Notes under the pieces: generated by a model
What the model saw: only the letters and a program-made list of their open reading frames with translations
Told to the model about the DNA's origin: nothing
The model's database searches: none
NCBI GenBank assembly: GCA_902825215.1
Contig: LR782234.1
Coordinates: forward strand, 3,162,001 to 3,226,000
Length of the DNA: 64,000 bases
Reading direction: 5' to 3'
DNA from: Pseudomonas fluorescens
GTDB taxonomy: Bacteria; Pseudomonadota; Gammaproteobacteria; Pseudomonadales; Pseudomonadaceae
Position numbers and translations under genes: made by a program
Shown here: piece by piece, positions 17,491-26,104 of the stretch
Layout: every line of letters begins with the position of its first letter
How positions within the stretch are numbered: the stretch's first letter is position 1

Positions 17491-18816
17491 CTAGCGGATC
17501 TGATGCTTGTGCAACAACCGATAAAACGTCGGCCGCGACACGCCGAGCACTTTCGCCGCAACGCTGAGGTTATCGCTGTGCCGGTTCAATACGTCGCACA
17601 GCGCCTGGCGTTCGGCGCGGGTCTTGTAGTCTTCCAGCGTACCCATCGGCGTGGCGATCGAGTGTTGACTGATCAGCCCCAGATCGCGGGCTTCGATCTG
17701 CCGGCCTTCAGCCAACACCAGTCCACGGCGCACGCGGTTGGCCAGTTCGCGGACATTGCCCGGCCAGTCGTGCTTGCCCATGGCGATCAGCGCGTCTTCG
17801 CTGAAGCTGCGCGGACGCCGTCCGGTTTCGTGGCTGTAAAAGTGCGAAAAGTGATTGGCCAGCATCGACAGATCGCCGTGTCGCTCACGCAATGGTGCGG
17901 TCACCACTTGCAGGACGTTGAGGCGGTAATACAGATCCTCACGAAAAAGTTTTTTCTCGATCGCCGCTTCAAGGTCGACGTGGGTCGCCGCCAGCACCCG
18001 CACATCCACTGGAATCGGCTGACTGCCGCCGACGCGCTCGATGTGTTTTTCCTGGAGAAAGCGCAACAGATTGGCTTGCAGCTCCAAAGGCAGATCGCCG
18101 ATCTCGTCGAGAAACAGCGTGCCGCCATTGGCCGCTTCAATGCGCCCGACCTTGCGCTGATGCGCGCCGGTAAACGCGCCTTTTTCGTGGCCGAACAATT
18201 CCGATTGGATCAGATGCTCGGGAATGGCGCCGCAATTGATCGCCACGAAGGGCTTGCTGTGGCGCTGGGACTGACGGTGCAGCGTACGTGCGACCAGTTC
18301 TTTACCGGTGCCGCTTTCGCCACGAATCAATACCGGCGATTCGGTGGGTGCCAGTTTGCTGAGCAACTTGCGCAGTTCGCGAATCGGCTTGCTGTCGCCC
18401 AGCAGTTCATGCTCGGGCTGGTCGACATGAATCGTGCCCTGCCCGCGCAATCGCGCCATGCCGAACGCACGGCCGAGGGTAACCTGGACCCGCGAGACGT
18501 CGAACGGCAAGGTGTGAAAGTCGAAAAACCATTCACAGACGAAGTCACCGACATTTTGCAAACGCAGGACTTCCTGATTGAGCACGGCGATCCATTCGGT
18601 GCCGCTGCGGCTGATCAGCTCTTTGACCGCTTCGGGGCGTTCGAGGTGAAACGGCTGTAATCGCAGCAAGCCGATGTCACAACTGCGCTCGGCGGCATTC
18701 TCCAATGAACAACTGTCGACATCCCAGCCAACCGCGCGTAATCCGGGCAATAAGCGGTGGCAGTCGTCGCACGGATCGACCACCAGTAAACGTCGTAACG
18801 CAGGCGCTTCGCTCAT
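17491..18816 (-). CDS. Sigma-54-dependent enhancer-binding regulator, VpsR-like; probable fap activator
   Basis: A 441-residue NtrC-family activator. The N-terminal receiver-like domain (LLVVDPCDDCHRLLPGL) lacks a normal phospho-acceptor pattern and looks like the VpsR N-terminal domain. It is followed by an AAA+ domain with Walker A GESGTGKE, the sigma-54 contact loop GAFTGA, Walker B GGTLFLDEIGDL and RLNVLQV...PLRER. A C-terminal Fis-type helix-turn-helix (NLSVAAKVLGVSRPTFYRLL) completes it. ATG 18816 follows AAGGAACAGTC. Convergent with fapF, it is the natural candidate to act on the -24/-12 promoter and palindrome upstream of fapA. In VpsR the family responds to c-di-GMP; that this one does is inference. 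Confidence 0.85.
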   Translation of the reverse strand: MSEAPALRRLLVVDPCDDCHRLLPGLRAVGWDVDSCSLENAAERSCDIGLLRLQPFHLERPEAVKELISRSGTEWIAVLNQEVLRLQNVGDFVCEWFFDFHTLPFDVSRVQVTLGRAFGMARLRGQGTIHVDQPEHELLGDSKPIRELRKLLSKLAPTESPVLIRGESGTGKELVARTLHRQSQRHSKPFVAINCGAIPEHLIQSELFGHEKGAFTGAHQRKVGRIEAANGGTLFLDEIGDLPLELQANLLRFLQEKHIERVGGSQPIPVDVRVLAATHVDLEAAIEKKLFREDLYYRLNVLQVVTAPLRERHGDLSMLANHFSHFYSHETGRRPRSFSEDALIAMGKHDWPGNVRELANRVRRGLVLAEGRQIEARDLGLISQHSIATPMGTLEDYKTRAERQALCDVLNRHSDNLSVAAKVLGVSRPTFYRLLHKHQIR

Positions 18817-19171
18817 GACTGTTCCTTGGCGCCAAATAAAGGAAATGATTGAAAAAACAGTCATTTGGCAGTCCCGACTGTAACACTAGCAAGATTTTGA
18901 CAGCCTCTTGTATCGATTGCTTATAGGCGTCCAGTTAAACCGGTTATAAGAAAGCGAGTTGTTAGTAAGCTATCGACTTAGTTGGTTATCAGAAGCTTTC
19001 ACCGAGCTTTCAAAAGACCGCTTCAAAGCAGGATTTGAAAGAAACTTTGAAATTTCTTTGTTTCAGGTGTGACCCGTTCAAGGGTTGCGTGCATCAGTAC
19101 AAGTAACCAGCCGAACGGTAAGCCCAACCGACGGCACATCATTTGATTGGGCACGACAGAGAGAAGACCCC
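18817..19171. other. Intergenic region upstream of the sigma-54 regulator and the 88-residue protein gene
   Basis: 355 AT-richer bases between divergent genes. On the plus strand TTGACA at 18897-18902 and TTATAG at 18921-18926 are spaced by 18, a possible sigma-70 promoter about 240 bases upstream of the gene at 19172. Repeated TTTGAAA/GAAACTTTG motifs occur near 19030-19065. No gene seen. Confidence 0.4.
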
Positions 19172-19438
19172 ATGACCGCCCCGCTCCGTATCAACGAAGC
19201 TCTTCTGATTGCCAACCACGCCTTCAAACCTTTCCACTGCGTGGCCTGGGCGCCGCAAGACGGCAATGGCGAACTGAGCCTGACCGTCGTCGACCGGACC
19301 AACTCGCACATCGGCCGCAAACAGATTCCAAGCAGCGCCTACTCCGACCCGGCGCAACTCGAGCAACTGCTGCAGCAGGCTCGCGCAGAACTCAGCGAAG
19401 AAGGTTACAGCCTGCAATCGTGGTCGATGCCACACTGA
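19172..19438 (+). CDS. Small conserved hypothetical protein
   Basis: 88 residues, no signal peptide or membrane segment. The composition and the pattern LRINEALLIANHAFKPFHCVAWAP, then LSLTVVDRTNSHIGRKQIP and a C-terminal helix rich in Glu/Gln (LEQLLQQARAELSEEGYSL) suggest a small globular alpha/beta protein. No function is recognised. ATG 19172 follows GAGAGAAGACC. It has its own terminator at 19530-19567 and seems monocistronic. Confidence 0.75.
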   Translation: MTAPLRINEALLIANHAFKPFHCVAWAPQDGNGELSLTVVDRTNSHIGRKQIPSSAYSDPAQLEQLLQQARAELSEEGYSLQSWSMPH

Positions 19439-19529
19439 GAGGCAGTTCGTGCGGGTGACTTCGAAGTCATTCGCTTCTGCGCTTAGTTGCAACCTTGTAA
19501 ACTTCCACCTGCCTGTATAATTCTTTTCA

Positions 19530-19567
19530 TGCCGACCAGGCTTAATTGCTTGGTCGGCTTTCTTTTG
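19530..19567 (+). terminator. Rho-independent terminator
   Basis: GCCGACCAGGC and GCTTGGTCGGC form a strong stem around TTAATT, followed by TTTCTTTT. It lies about 90 bases after the small hypothetical gene. Confidence 0.88.
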
Positions 19568-19715
19568 GTTCAAAAAGACACTGTTCTGGCACAGTGTGAC
19601 CGTCCATCCGTTAGTTCTTACAGTTGTACTTCTCCCGGTTCAGGGATTGAATGTTCCCCTCGTGCAGTTAGCCATCCGGTTCGCGGTCATGGTCAACTCG
19701 CAAGGAGATGCGTGC

Positions 19716-21029
19716 ATGTCCACCCTGAACACTTTTGCGTTGCCGGCCGTACCGACGACGGTATCGCCGTCGTTTACGCCTCGATCCGGGCAGCTCGATA
19801 AAACCTTTGGCACTCAGGGCATCGCTCAGGTGTACTTTGCGGGCAGCGTGTCCAGCCTGAGCGAAGACATCACCCTCGATGCCCAAGGGCGAATTCTGAT
19901 TGCGGCGAAAGTCTGCGACGCTGGCGGCAGCCGATTTGGTTTGGCGCGCATGCTGCCCGATGGCTCGGCAGACCTGACCTTTGGCGCGCACGGCAGCGTC
20001 ATCGACACCTTCGCCCACGGTTTCGAGGCCACCGGTGGCAAAGTCAAAGTACTGCCGGACGGGCGCATTCTGCTGGCTGGCCTGCATTACGAAAACGCCC
20101 ATCGCACTCTCCCCGCGCTTGCCTTGTTCGCTGCCAACGGCCAACCGGACGTGTCCTTTGGCGAGAACGGCCGTCAGGTAGTACGCCTACCGGGCGATTT
20201 GTCCATGGGCAGCCGCGATGCCTGGCTGCCACCGGGCGTGCCGGGGGCCGAAGCCTGCGACGTCGCCGTGCAGGACGACGGGCGAATTCTGTTGATCGCC
20301 AACCATCATTTTGAACTGGCCGACCATGCCGGCATGCTGATTCGCCTCATGCCCGACGGCGGTCTGGACGACACCTTCAATGGGCGCGGCTTTGTGATGA
20401 TCCGTCATTTATTGCTCAACACCTGGCTGAGCAGCCTGTTGTTGCAAAAGGACGGCCGAATCGTGGTTGCCGGCTCCATCGATCTTCCCCAGGAAGGCTT
20501 GCTCGCGCGTTACCTGCCCGACGGCCGTCTCGACGAGTCTTTCGCCGTGGACGGCTTTATGGCGTTCAAGGCTGAGAACAAAAGTGTTCAAGTCAGTCGC
20601 GTTCTCGATACGCACGATGCACTGCACTGTTTCGGCAGCAGCCGCGATCCCATCCGTTGCCTGGTCTTCAACCTGCACTCGAACGGCCGACCGGACATCC
20701 ACAGTCATGGTGGTCAACCGCAGCTTCTGCAAATCGGCCACAGCGGTTGCCAGTGGAGCACCGCTCAGCATTTGCCGGACGGTCGGATGATCGCAGTCGG
20801 TGCAACCATCGGCGGCGTAGAAGCGGACTTCATCGTTGCGCGCTATTTGAGCGACGGCAGCCTCGATCCCGCATTCGGCGATGGCAATGGCTGGCTGCGC
20901 ACGCGTCTGGGACGCAGCCTGGATTCGGCGAATTCGGTGGCCGTGCAGGCGGATGGCGGGATTCTGGTGGGCGGGTTTTCGCTGGATGGGAATTATCGGG
21001 CGGTGGTTGTGCGGTATCTCGATCAGTAG
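19716..21029 (+). CDS. Delta-60 repeat protein
   Basis: 437 residues built from about six to seven delta-60 repeats, the beta-structured module with the pattern VLPDGRILLAG...ARYLPDGRLDESFG. Clear units include ARMLPDGSADLTFGAHG, IRLMPDGGLDDTFNGRG, ARYLPDGRLDESFAVDG and ARYLSDGSLDPAFGDGN. There is no signal peptide, so its location is unclear. Functions of such proteins are generally unknown. ATG 19716 follows CAAGGAGATGC. Its last 157 bases and the downstream spacer are repeated almost identically at 22240-22503. It is followed by an Ig-like repeat protein gene in the same orientation. Confidence 0.85.
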   Translation: MSTLNTFALPAVPTTVSPSFTPRSGQLDKTFGTQGIAQVYFAGSVSSLSEDITLDAQGRILIAAKVCDAGGSRFGLARMLPDGSADLTFGAHGSVIDTFAHGFEATGGKVKVLPDGRILLAGLHYENAHRTLPALALFAANGQPDVSFGENGRQVVRLPGDLSMGSRDAWLPPGVPGAEACDVAVQDDGRILLIANHHFELADHAGMLIRLMPDGGLDDTFNGRGFVMIRHLLLNTWLSSLLLQKDGRIVVAGSIDLPQEGLLARYLPDGRLDESFAVDGFMAFKAENKSVQVSRVLDTHDALHCFGSSRDPIRCLVFNLHSNGRPDIHSHGGQPQLLQIGHSGCQWSTAQHLPDGRMIAVGATIGGVEADFIVARYLSDGSLDPAFGDGNGWLRTRLGRSLDSANSVAVQADGGILVGGFSLDGNYRAVVVRYLDQ

Positions 21030-21136
21030 GCGGAGGAGCCTTACCGTTGGTCGGGAATACCCATGGACCTGTAATTTCTGACAGTAGACGGCGAGTTTGA
21101 TCGGGCATCAGATAGCCGGACGCGCAAATCGCTGCG
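20873..21136 (+). repeat. 264-bp direct repeat, copy 1
   Basis: It spans the last 157 bases of the delta-60 gene and the 107 bases after it, stopping 20 bases before the next start codon. It matches 22240-22503 at 263 of 264 positions by my reading (one C/A difference in GGAGGAGCC versus GGAGGAGAC), at an offset of 1367. Confidence 0.93.
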
Positions 21137-21156
21137 TACCTAAAAAGGAATCTGAA

Positions 21157-22083
21157 ATGAACAATCCATCGACCCCTTCCACCCAACCCGCGCGATCCAT
21201 ATCTTCGGGACAAAGTTCGAAGCAAATCGCACCGATCATTCATTCGATCACCAATGGTGTTGGCGAACTCATCCTGGATGGCGCTACTACTTTGAATGCC
21301 GACCTGACCTTGACGGGGTCGGCCGCGCCTGATCAATACATTGACATCCGGGATTCCAGCTATTTGTTTTACCCTCGCGTCTATGTGGATGGGGAAGGTA
21401 AATTCAGTGTCGAGCTGCTAAACCAGCCGCGAGCCATCTTGGATTACCGCATACGGACCGAAGATGGCCAGGAGTCTGCGACATGGAGCGTCGTTGTGGA
21501 TTTCGACCGATCAGGGGCGATTACTTCTTTCCGGGACCCTGATAATGAAGTTAGAGGCAACGGGGGTGAGACACGACCAGGCGAGCTGACATTTGTGGGT
21601 GTCGGCGAACCCGGTCAAGTTGTAGAACTCTTGCATGAAGGCGCAGTACTGCAAACGGTCAATGTAGACGCGAACGGAAGCTGGAGTGCTGTGGTCAACG
21701 GGCTGTCAGTGGGGCGCCATGTGCTCACCGCTCGAAAGCCAGGGAAAGAGCAATCAACGCCTTGGCGCATACTGATTCACGAACCGTCACCGCTCAGCAT
21801 CGAATTTGTAAAAGGCAAAGGAAATTCCCCTTCGATCGCGAACGGGGAGTCCACGACTTATCGAACTCTGACATTGGTGGGTACTGCATCCCCGGGCGAA
21901 ACAGGCTGGATTGCTGATGAGGACCGAAACCTGGCGCCTTTCGCCGCGAATGAATATGGCGTGTACTCCGCGACGGTTGAGTATCTAGCGGTAGGGCGGA
22001 CTCATGCGCTCAGGCTTGAATCCGATTTGGGCCGGACTTCACCGAACTGGGTGCTCACAGTCGATCCGTGGTTCGCTTCCTAA
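21157..22083 (+). CDS. Ig-like repeat protein, copy A
   Basis: 308 residues with no signal peptide, formed by three related beta-sandwich-like modules of about 90 residues. Each carries the pattern LTLTGSAAPDQYIDIRD / LTFVGVGEPGQVVELLHEG / LTLVGTASPGETGWIADED, followed by VNVDANGSWSAVV-like segments. This resembles Ig-like repeats of bacterial surface or adhesion proteins, but no anchor or secretion signal is visible. ATG 21157 follows AAAAAGGAATCTGAA. It is paralogous along its whole length to the equally long protein at 22530. Function unknown. Confidence 0.8.
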   Translation: MNNPSTPSTQPARSISSGQSSKQIAPIIHSITNGVGELILDGATTLNADLTLTGSAAPDQYIDIRDSSYLFYPRVYVDGEGKFSVELLNQPRAILDYRIRTEDGQESATWSVVVDFDRSGAITSFRDPDNEVRGNGGETRPGELTFVGVGEPGQVVELLHEGAVLQTVNVDANGSWSAVVNGLSVGRHVLTARKPGKEQSTPWRILIHEPSPLSIEFVKGKGNSPSIANGESTTYRTLTLVGTASPGETGWIADEDRNLAPFAANEYGVYSATVEYLAVGRTHALRLESDLGRTSPNWVLTVDPWFAS

Positions 22084-22102
22084 GTTCCTCTCCCCTGGAT
22101 GA

Positions 22103-22137
22103 AGCCCCACTTGATCACTTCTCGGTGGGGCCGTTTT
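22103..22137 (+). terminator. Terminator after Ig-like copy A
   Basis: GCCCCAC (22104-22110) pairs with GTGGGGC (22125-22131), followed by CGTTTT. Confidence 0.7.
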
Positions 22138-22185
22138 CCCTAGGCGTTTATCAGGCGGTTATTACTCTCCGGTAATCCGCAGGTG

Positions 22186-22206
22186 TTGAACTTCCTCGAC
22201 ACATCC
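22186..22206 (+). repeat. 21-bp direct repeat marking the end of the duplicated unit
   Basis: TTGAACTTCCTCGACACATCC occurs here and again at 23561-23581, just upstream of nhaB. Together with the 264-bp repeat it brackets the tandem duplicate. Confidence 0.85.
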
Positions 22207-22408
22207 AGCGAGGCGTGCACAACCCCTGAACACTTTTGAATTCGGCGATGGCAATGGCTGGCTGCGCACGCGTCTGGGACGCAGCCTGGATTCGGCGAAT
22301 TCGGTGGCCGTGCAGGCGGATGGCGGGATTCTGGTGGGCGGGTTTTCGCTGGATGGGAATTATCGGGCGGTGGTTGTGCGGTATCTCGATCAGTAGGCGG
22401 AGGAGACT
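22207..22408 (+). pseudogene. Relic of a second delta-60 repeat gene
   Basis: GGCGTGCA and CCCTGAACACTTTTG at about 22212-22238 match the start of the delta-60 gene at 19711-19736. The sequence then jumps directly to the last 157 bases of the gene (22240-22396), ending at the same TAG-containing end. About 1.1 kb of the coding region is missing. The start codon is lost and the reading frame is broken. This is what remains of a duplicated delta-60 gene upstream of Ig-like copy B. Confidence 0.8.
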
Positions 22409-22503
22409 TACCGTTGGTCGGGAATACCCATGGACCTGTAATTTCTGACAGTAGACGGCGAGTTTGATCGGGCATCAGATAGCCGGACGCGCAAATCGCT
22501 GCG
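22240..22503 (+). repeat. 264-bp direct repeat, copy 2
   Basis: Copy of 20873-21136 with a single difference. It holds the delta-60 gene end and the spacer leading to Ig-like copy B, placing the same upstream sequence in front of both Ig-like genes. Confidence 0.93.
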
Positions 22504-22529
22504 CGCTATCCAGAAAAAGGAATTTTGCT

Positions 22530-23456
22530 ATGAATGATTTAGTAACCCCGTCCAAACATCGGACAAACATTCAACTTGCGCCGGAGAAAATGGAGCTTGA
22601 TGCTCCCCGTATCCATTCCGTTACTAACGGCGACGGGGAATTCATTCCATCCGAGGGCACTACCACTAACGGTGATTTGTCTTTCATCGGTTCGGCGCAG
22701 CCGGATCAATTCGCGGAGATACTGGATGATGGGATTCCGGTGCACCCTCCCGTAAATGTAGATGTAAATGGTCATTTCAGCGCACTGCTAGTTAACCAGA
22801 GACGAGGTCTTCATGTTTATCGCGTTAAAACGACCGATGGCCAGCAGTCAGCGATGTGGATCATCAATGTGGATGTGAAAGAAACGCTTTCAATCGAATC
22901 GGTGTACGGCCCTGATGGCAAGATCATTGGTAACGGTGAAACCACATTTCATACTGAACTGAATTTCACCGGCGTCGCCACGCCAGGAAAAGTCGTGGAG
23001 CTGGTAAATAACGGTACAGTTGTGAAACTCCTTAACGTCGATCCAAACGGACATTGGAGTGCCAATCTCAAAGACCTCGACACAGGCACCCAGAACTTCA
23101 TCGCACGGGAGCCAAACGGGCAGCAATCATCCCCTTGGCAAGTGCACATAAAGCAACGCGCGTTGCTTAGCATCCAGTTCATCCTGGGCAATGAAAACTT
23201 TCGATTGATCGGGAATCACGAGTCTACAACCGACAGAACGCTAACATTGGTCGGCACAGCGAACCCAGGCGAAACCGGCTGGGTTGTCGATTATCACAAT
23301 GACCTCGTGCCGTTCGCCGCTAACCATAACGGTGTCTACTTCGCCACGATCGAGGGTCTGGAGGAAAACCTTGTTCATACTTTCCGGCTGCGATCCGACC
23401 TGGGCAGACTCTCCTCGCCTTGGGCAATCAGGGTAATTTCCTCGAAACTGGGATAA
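22530..23456 (+). CDS. Ig-like repeat protein, copy B
   Basis: 308 residues, exactly as long as copy A, with the same three modules (LSFIGSAQPDQFAEILDD, LNFTGVATPGKVVELVNNG, LTLVGTANPGETGWVVDYH) and the same ending (FRLRSDLGRLSSPWAIRV). Overall roughly half of the residues are identical by eye, far less than the 99.6 % identity of the DNA just upstream. ATG 22530 follows AAAAAGGAATTTTGCT. Its base composition is more AT-rich than that of neighbouring core genes. Function unknown. Confidence 0.8.
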   Translation: MNDLVTPSKHRTNIQLAPEKMELDAPRIHSVTNGDGEFIPSEGTTTNGDLSFIGSAQPDQFAEILDDGIPVHPPVNVDVNGHFSALLVNQRRGLHVYRVKTTDGQQSAMWIINVDVKETLSIESVYGPDGKIIGNGETTFHTELNFTGVATPGKVVELVNNGTVVKLLNVDPNGHWSANLKDLDTGTQNFIAREPNGQQSSPWQVHIKQRALLSIQFILGNENFRLIGNHESTTDRTLTLVGTANPGETGWVVDYHNDLVPFAANHNGVYFATIEGLEENLVHTFRLRSDLGRLSSPWAIRVISSKLG

Positions 23457-23463
23457 ACGCATA

Positions 23464-23494
23464 AAGGCCGGCCGGATCATGACCCGGTCGGCCT
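23464..23494 (+). terminator. Hairpin after Ig-like copy B
   Basis: GGCCGGCCGG and CCGGTCGGCC form a strong stem around ATCATGAC-type loop bases. The following tract is only mildly T-rich. Confidence 0.55.
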
Positions 23495-23617
23495 CCGTTG
23501 TTCCCGCTTTTCCCGGCGCGGCCACACAAACCAGGGACAGAGGTAAAAACCAGTTACACCTTGAACTTCCTCGACACATCCGGCAACTTGCGCGCTTCTA
23601 TAAAAAAGGAGCAACCG

Positions 23618-25120
23618 ATGTCCGGTTCGATGACCCAGGCGTTCGCGCAAAACTTTCTCGGGCATTCGCCACGCTGGTACAAGGCGACCATCGTTGGCTT
23701 CCTGATCCTCAATGCCGTGGTGCTGTTCAGCATCGGCCCCGTGGCGGCTGGCTGGTTGTTGGTGATCGAGTTCATCTTCACCCTTGCCATGGCGCTCAAG
23801 TGTTACCCGTTGATGCCCGGCGGCTTGCTGCTGGTTGAAGCGCTGCTGCTGAAGATGACCACGCCGCAGGCGCTCTACGATGAACTGGTGCACAACTTCC
23901 CGGTGATCCTGCTGCTGATGTTCATGGTGGCCGGCATCTATTTCATGAAGGACTTGCTGCTGTTTCTGTTTTCGCGGCTGCTGCTGGGTGTGCGTTCAAA
24001 AGCGGTGCTGGCGTTGATGTTCTGCTTTCTTTCGGCCTTTCTCTCGGCGTTCCTTGATGCGCTGACGGTAACGGCGGTCATCATCAGCGCCGGTGTAGGC
24101 TTCTATTCGGTCTATCACCGCGTCGCGTCGGGCAACGATCCGCGCAAGGACAGTGAAATCGCTGACGACGAGAATCTGCCGAAACTGCACCACGACGATC
24201 TTGAGCAATTCCGCGCGTTCCTGCGCAGCCTGTTGATGCACGGCGCAGTCGGTACTGCGCTGGGCGGTGTCTGCACGCTGGTTGGCGAACCGCAGAACCT
24301 GTTGATCGGTCATGAGATGGGCTGGCACTTCGGCGAGTTCTTCACCAAGGTTGCGCCGGTTTCGCTGCCGGTGCTGGCTGCGGGTCTGATCACCTGCGTA
24401 TTGCTGGAGAAGCTGCGCTGGTTTGGCTACGGCACATTGCTGCCGGACAACGTGCGCAACGTATTGGCCGATTACGCCGCCGAAGACAACGCCGAACGCA
24501 CCCCGCGCCAACGCGCGGCACTGCTGGTGCAAGGCGCTGCGGCGTTGATCCTGATCGCCTGCCTGGCCATGCATGTCGCTGAGGTCGGTCTGATCGGTTT
24601 GATGGTGATTGTATTGATCACCGCGTTTACCGGCATCACCGACGAACATCGTCTGGGCAGCGCCTTCAAGGATGCCATGCCGTTCACCGCGTTGCTGGTG
24701 GTGTTCTTTGCGGTGGTGGCGGTGATCCACGATCAGCAGCTGTTCGCACCATTGATTCAGTGGGTGCTGGCGCTGCCGGTCGAGCAGCAGCCGGGCATGC
24801 TGTTCATTGCCAATGGCTTGCTGTCGGCAATCAGCGACAACGTGTTCGTCGCGACGATTTACATCACCGAAGTGAAGCAGGCATTCCTGGCCGGGCACAT
24901 GAGCCGTGAGCATTTCGAAACGCTGGCCATCGCGATCAACACCGGCACCAACCTGCCGAGCGTGGCGACACCGAACGGTCAGGCGGCGTTTCTGTTCCTG
25001 TTGACCTCGGCGATTGCACCGCTGGTGCGTTTGTCGTACGGACGGATGGTGTGGATGGCGGTGCCGTATACCGTGGTGATGGGTGGGCTGGGCTGGTATG
25101 CGGTGAGCTACTGGCTCTGA
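23618..25120 (+). CDS. nhaB: Na+/H+ antiporter NhaB
   Basis: NhaB is an electrogenic inner-membrane sodium/proton antiporter contributing to Na+ tolerance and pH homeostasis. The 500 residues form about a dozen hydrophobic helices. NhaB-specific features are visible: the N-terminal [10 protein letters not shown], the [18 protein letters not shown] helix with an intramembrane Asp, [16 protein letters not shown], and [14 protein letters not shown] with [20 protein letters not shown] near the end. Length matches the family. ATG 23618 follows AAAAAAGGAGCAACCG. It is preceded by the cassette duplication and followed by a REPIN. Confidence 0.96.
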   Translation: MSGSMTQAFAQNFLGHSPRWYKATIVGFLILNAVVLFSIGPVAAGWLLVIEFIFTLAMALKCYPLMPGGLLLVEALLLKMTTPQALYDELVHNFPVILLLMFMVAGIYFMKDLLLFLFSRLLLGVRSKAVLALMFCFLSAFLSAFLDALTVTAVIISAGVGFYSVYHRVASGNDPRKDSEIADDENLPKLHHDDLEQFRAFLRSLLMHGAVGTALGGVCTLVGEPQNLLIGHEMGWHFGEFFTKVAPVSLPVLAAGLITCVLLEKLRWFGYGTLLPDNVRNVLADYAAEDNAERTPRQRAALLVQGAAALILIACLAMHVAEVGLIGLMVIVLITAFTGITDEHRLGSAFKDAMPFTALLVVFFAVVAVIHDQQLFAPLIQWVLALPVEQQPGMLFIANGLLSAISDNVFVATIYITEVKQAFLAGHMSREHFETLAIAINTGTNLPSVATPNGQAAFLFLLTSAIAPLVRLSYGRMVWMAVPYTVVMGGLGWYAVSYWL

Positions 25121-25177
25121 CCGATATTGTGGGGGCCAGACTGCTGGCTCCCCTATCTGATTTCAGACGCAGATCCC

Positions 25178-25264
25178 TGTAGGAGTGAGCCTGCTCGCGA
25201 TAGCGGTGTGTCAGACCCGCAAAGGGGGCAGATACTCCGCTATCGCGAGCAGGCTCACTCCTGC
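25178..25264. repeat. REPIN, GTAGGAGTGAGCC variant
   Basis: Inverted pair of a REP variant, TGTAGGAGTGAGCCTGCTCG and complement, with CGATAGCGG flanks, between convergent genes. Confidence 0.85.
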
Positions 25265-25282
25265 ATTTGTTTTTGGGTAGGC

Positions 25283-26104
25283 TCAGCGAGGGAGGATGTA
25301 CTTCTCAATCGCCTGTGCTACGCCGTCTTCGGTGTTGGCCGCGGTCACCACATCCGCCTGGCGCTTCACCGCCTCCTCCGCCTGGCCCATGGCAATCGAC
25401 AGGCCTGCACACTTGAACATTGCCGGGTCATTGCCGCCATCGCCGATTGCCGCCGTTTGCTCCAGCGGCACGCCAAGGTATTCGGCAATCGTCGTCAGCG
25501 CCGTGCCTTTGTTGGCTTCGAGCGCGGTGACGTCCAGGTATACCGGTTGCGAACGCGACACCTGGGCCATGCCATTGACCTTGGGCAGCAGCTGCGCCTC
25601 GAGTTCGATCAACAACTCAGTGTTGTGGCTGGTGGCGACGATCTTGTCGATCCTTTCCAGATACGGCTCAAAACTCTCTACAACCACCGGCGGATAGCCG
25701 AGGCCGTGCTGCTCGCGCGGGACCATCGGCCCGTGCGGATCCTTGAGCAACCAGTCGCCGCCACTGAACACCCAGACTTCGACGTCCGGCTGATCGGCGA
25801 ACAACGCCAGCGCGATCAGCGCCGTGGTGGCCGGCAGGTAATGCGCGGCCAACAGAGTGCCGTCCGGCTTGACGATAGTCCCGCCATTGAACGCCGCTGT
25901 CGGCAGGTCCACGCCCAAGGCTTCGATCTGCTGCAACATGGCTTTCGGCGGCCGGCCGGTGGCAAGGCTGAACAGCACGCCCGCCTCACGCAGCGACCGC
26001 ACCGCGTCGATGGTGCGCTGGCTCAAAGTGTGATCAGGCAACAACAGCGTGCCGTCCATATCGCTGAGCAGAAAACGGATGGGTTGTTTCGGCACGTCAC
26101 TCAT
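25283..26104 (-). CDS. Cof-type HAD hydrolase
   Basis: A 273-residue cytosolic haloacid-dehalogenase-superfamily phosphatase of the Cof (class IIB) type, acting on sugar phosphates or similar small phosphates. Motif I DMDGTLL has nucleophile Asp15 and Asp17; motif II is ATGRP; the cap is central. Lys in EANKGTAL and motif IV GDGGNDPAM complete the site. ATG 26104 overlaps the zwf stop by ATGA, so it is the third gene of gnd-zwf-HAD. The context suggests a sugar-phosphate substrate linked to the pentose phosphate route, but this is inference. Confidence 0.92.
   Translation of the reverse strand: MSDVPKQPIRFLLSDMDGTLLLPDHTLSQRTIDAVRSLREAGVLFSLATGRPPKAMLQQIEALGVDLPTAAFNGGTIVKPDGTLLAAHYLPATTALIALALFADQPDVEVWVFSGGDWLLKDPHGPMVPREQHGLGYPPVVVESFEPYLERIDKIVATSHNTELLIELEAQLLPKVNGMAQVSRSQPVYLDVTALEANKGTALTTIAEYLGVPLEQTAAIGDGGNDPAMFKCAGLSIAMGQAEEAVKRQADVVTAANTEDGVAQAIEKYILPR

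Noticed and set aside
19487..19521. TATAAT at 19516 with CTTGTA 16 bases upstream as a promoter for a small RNA
   Set aside because: The strong terminator begins nine bases after the -10 box, so a transcript from here would be little more than the hairpin.
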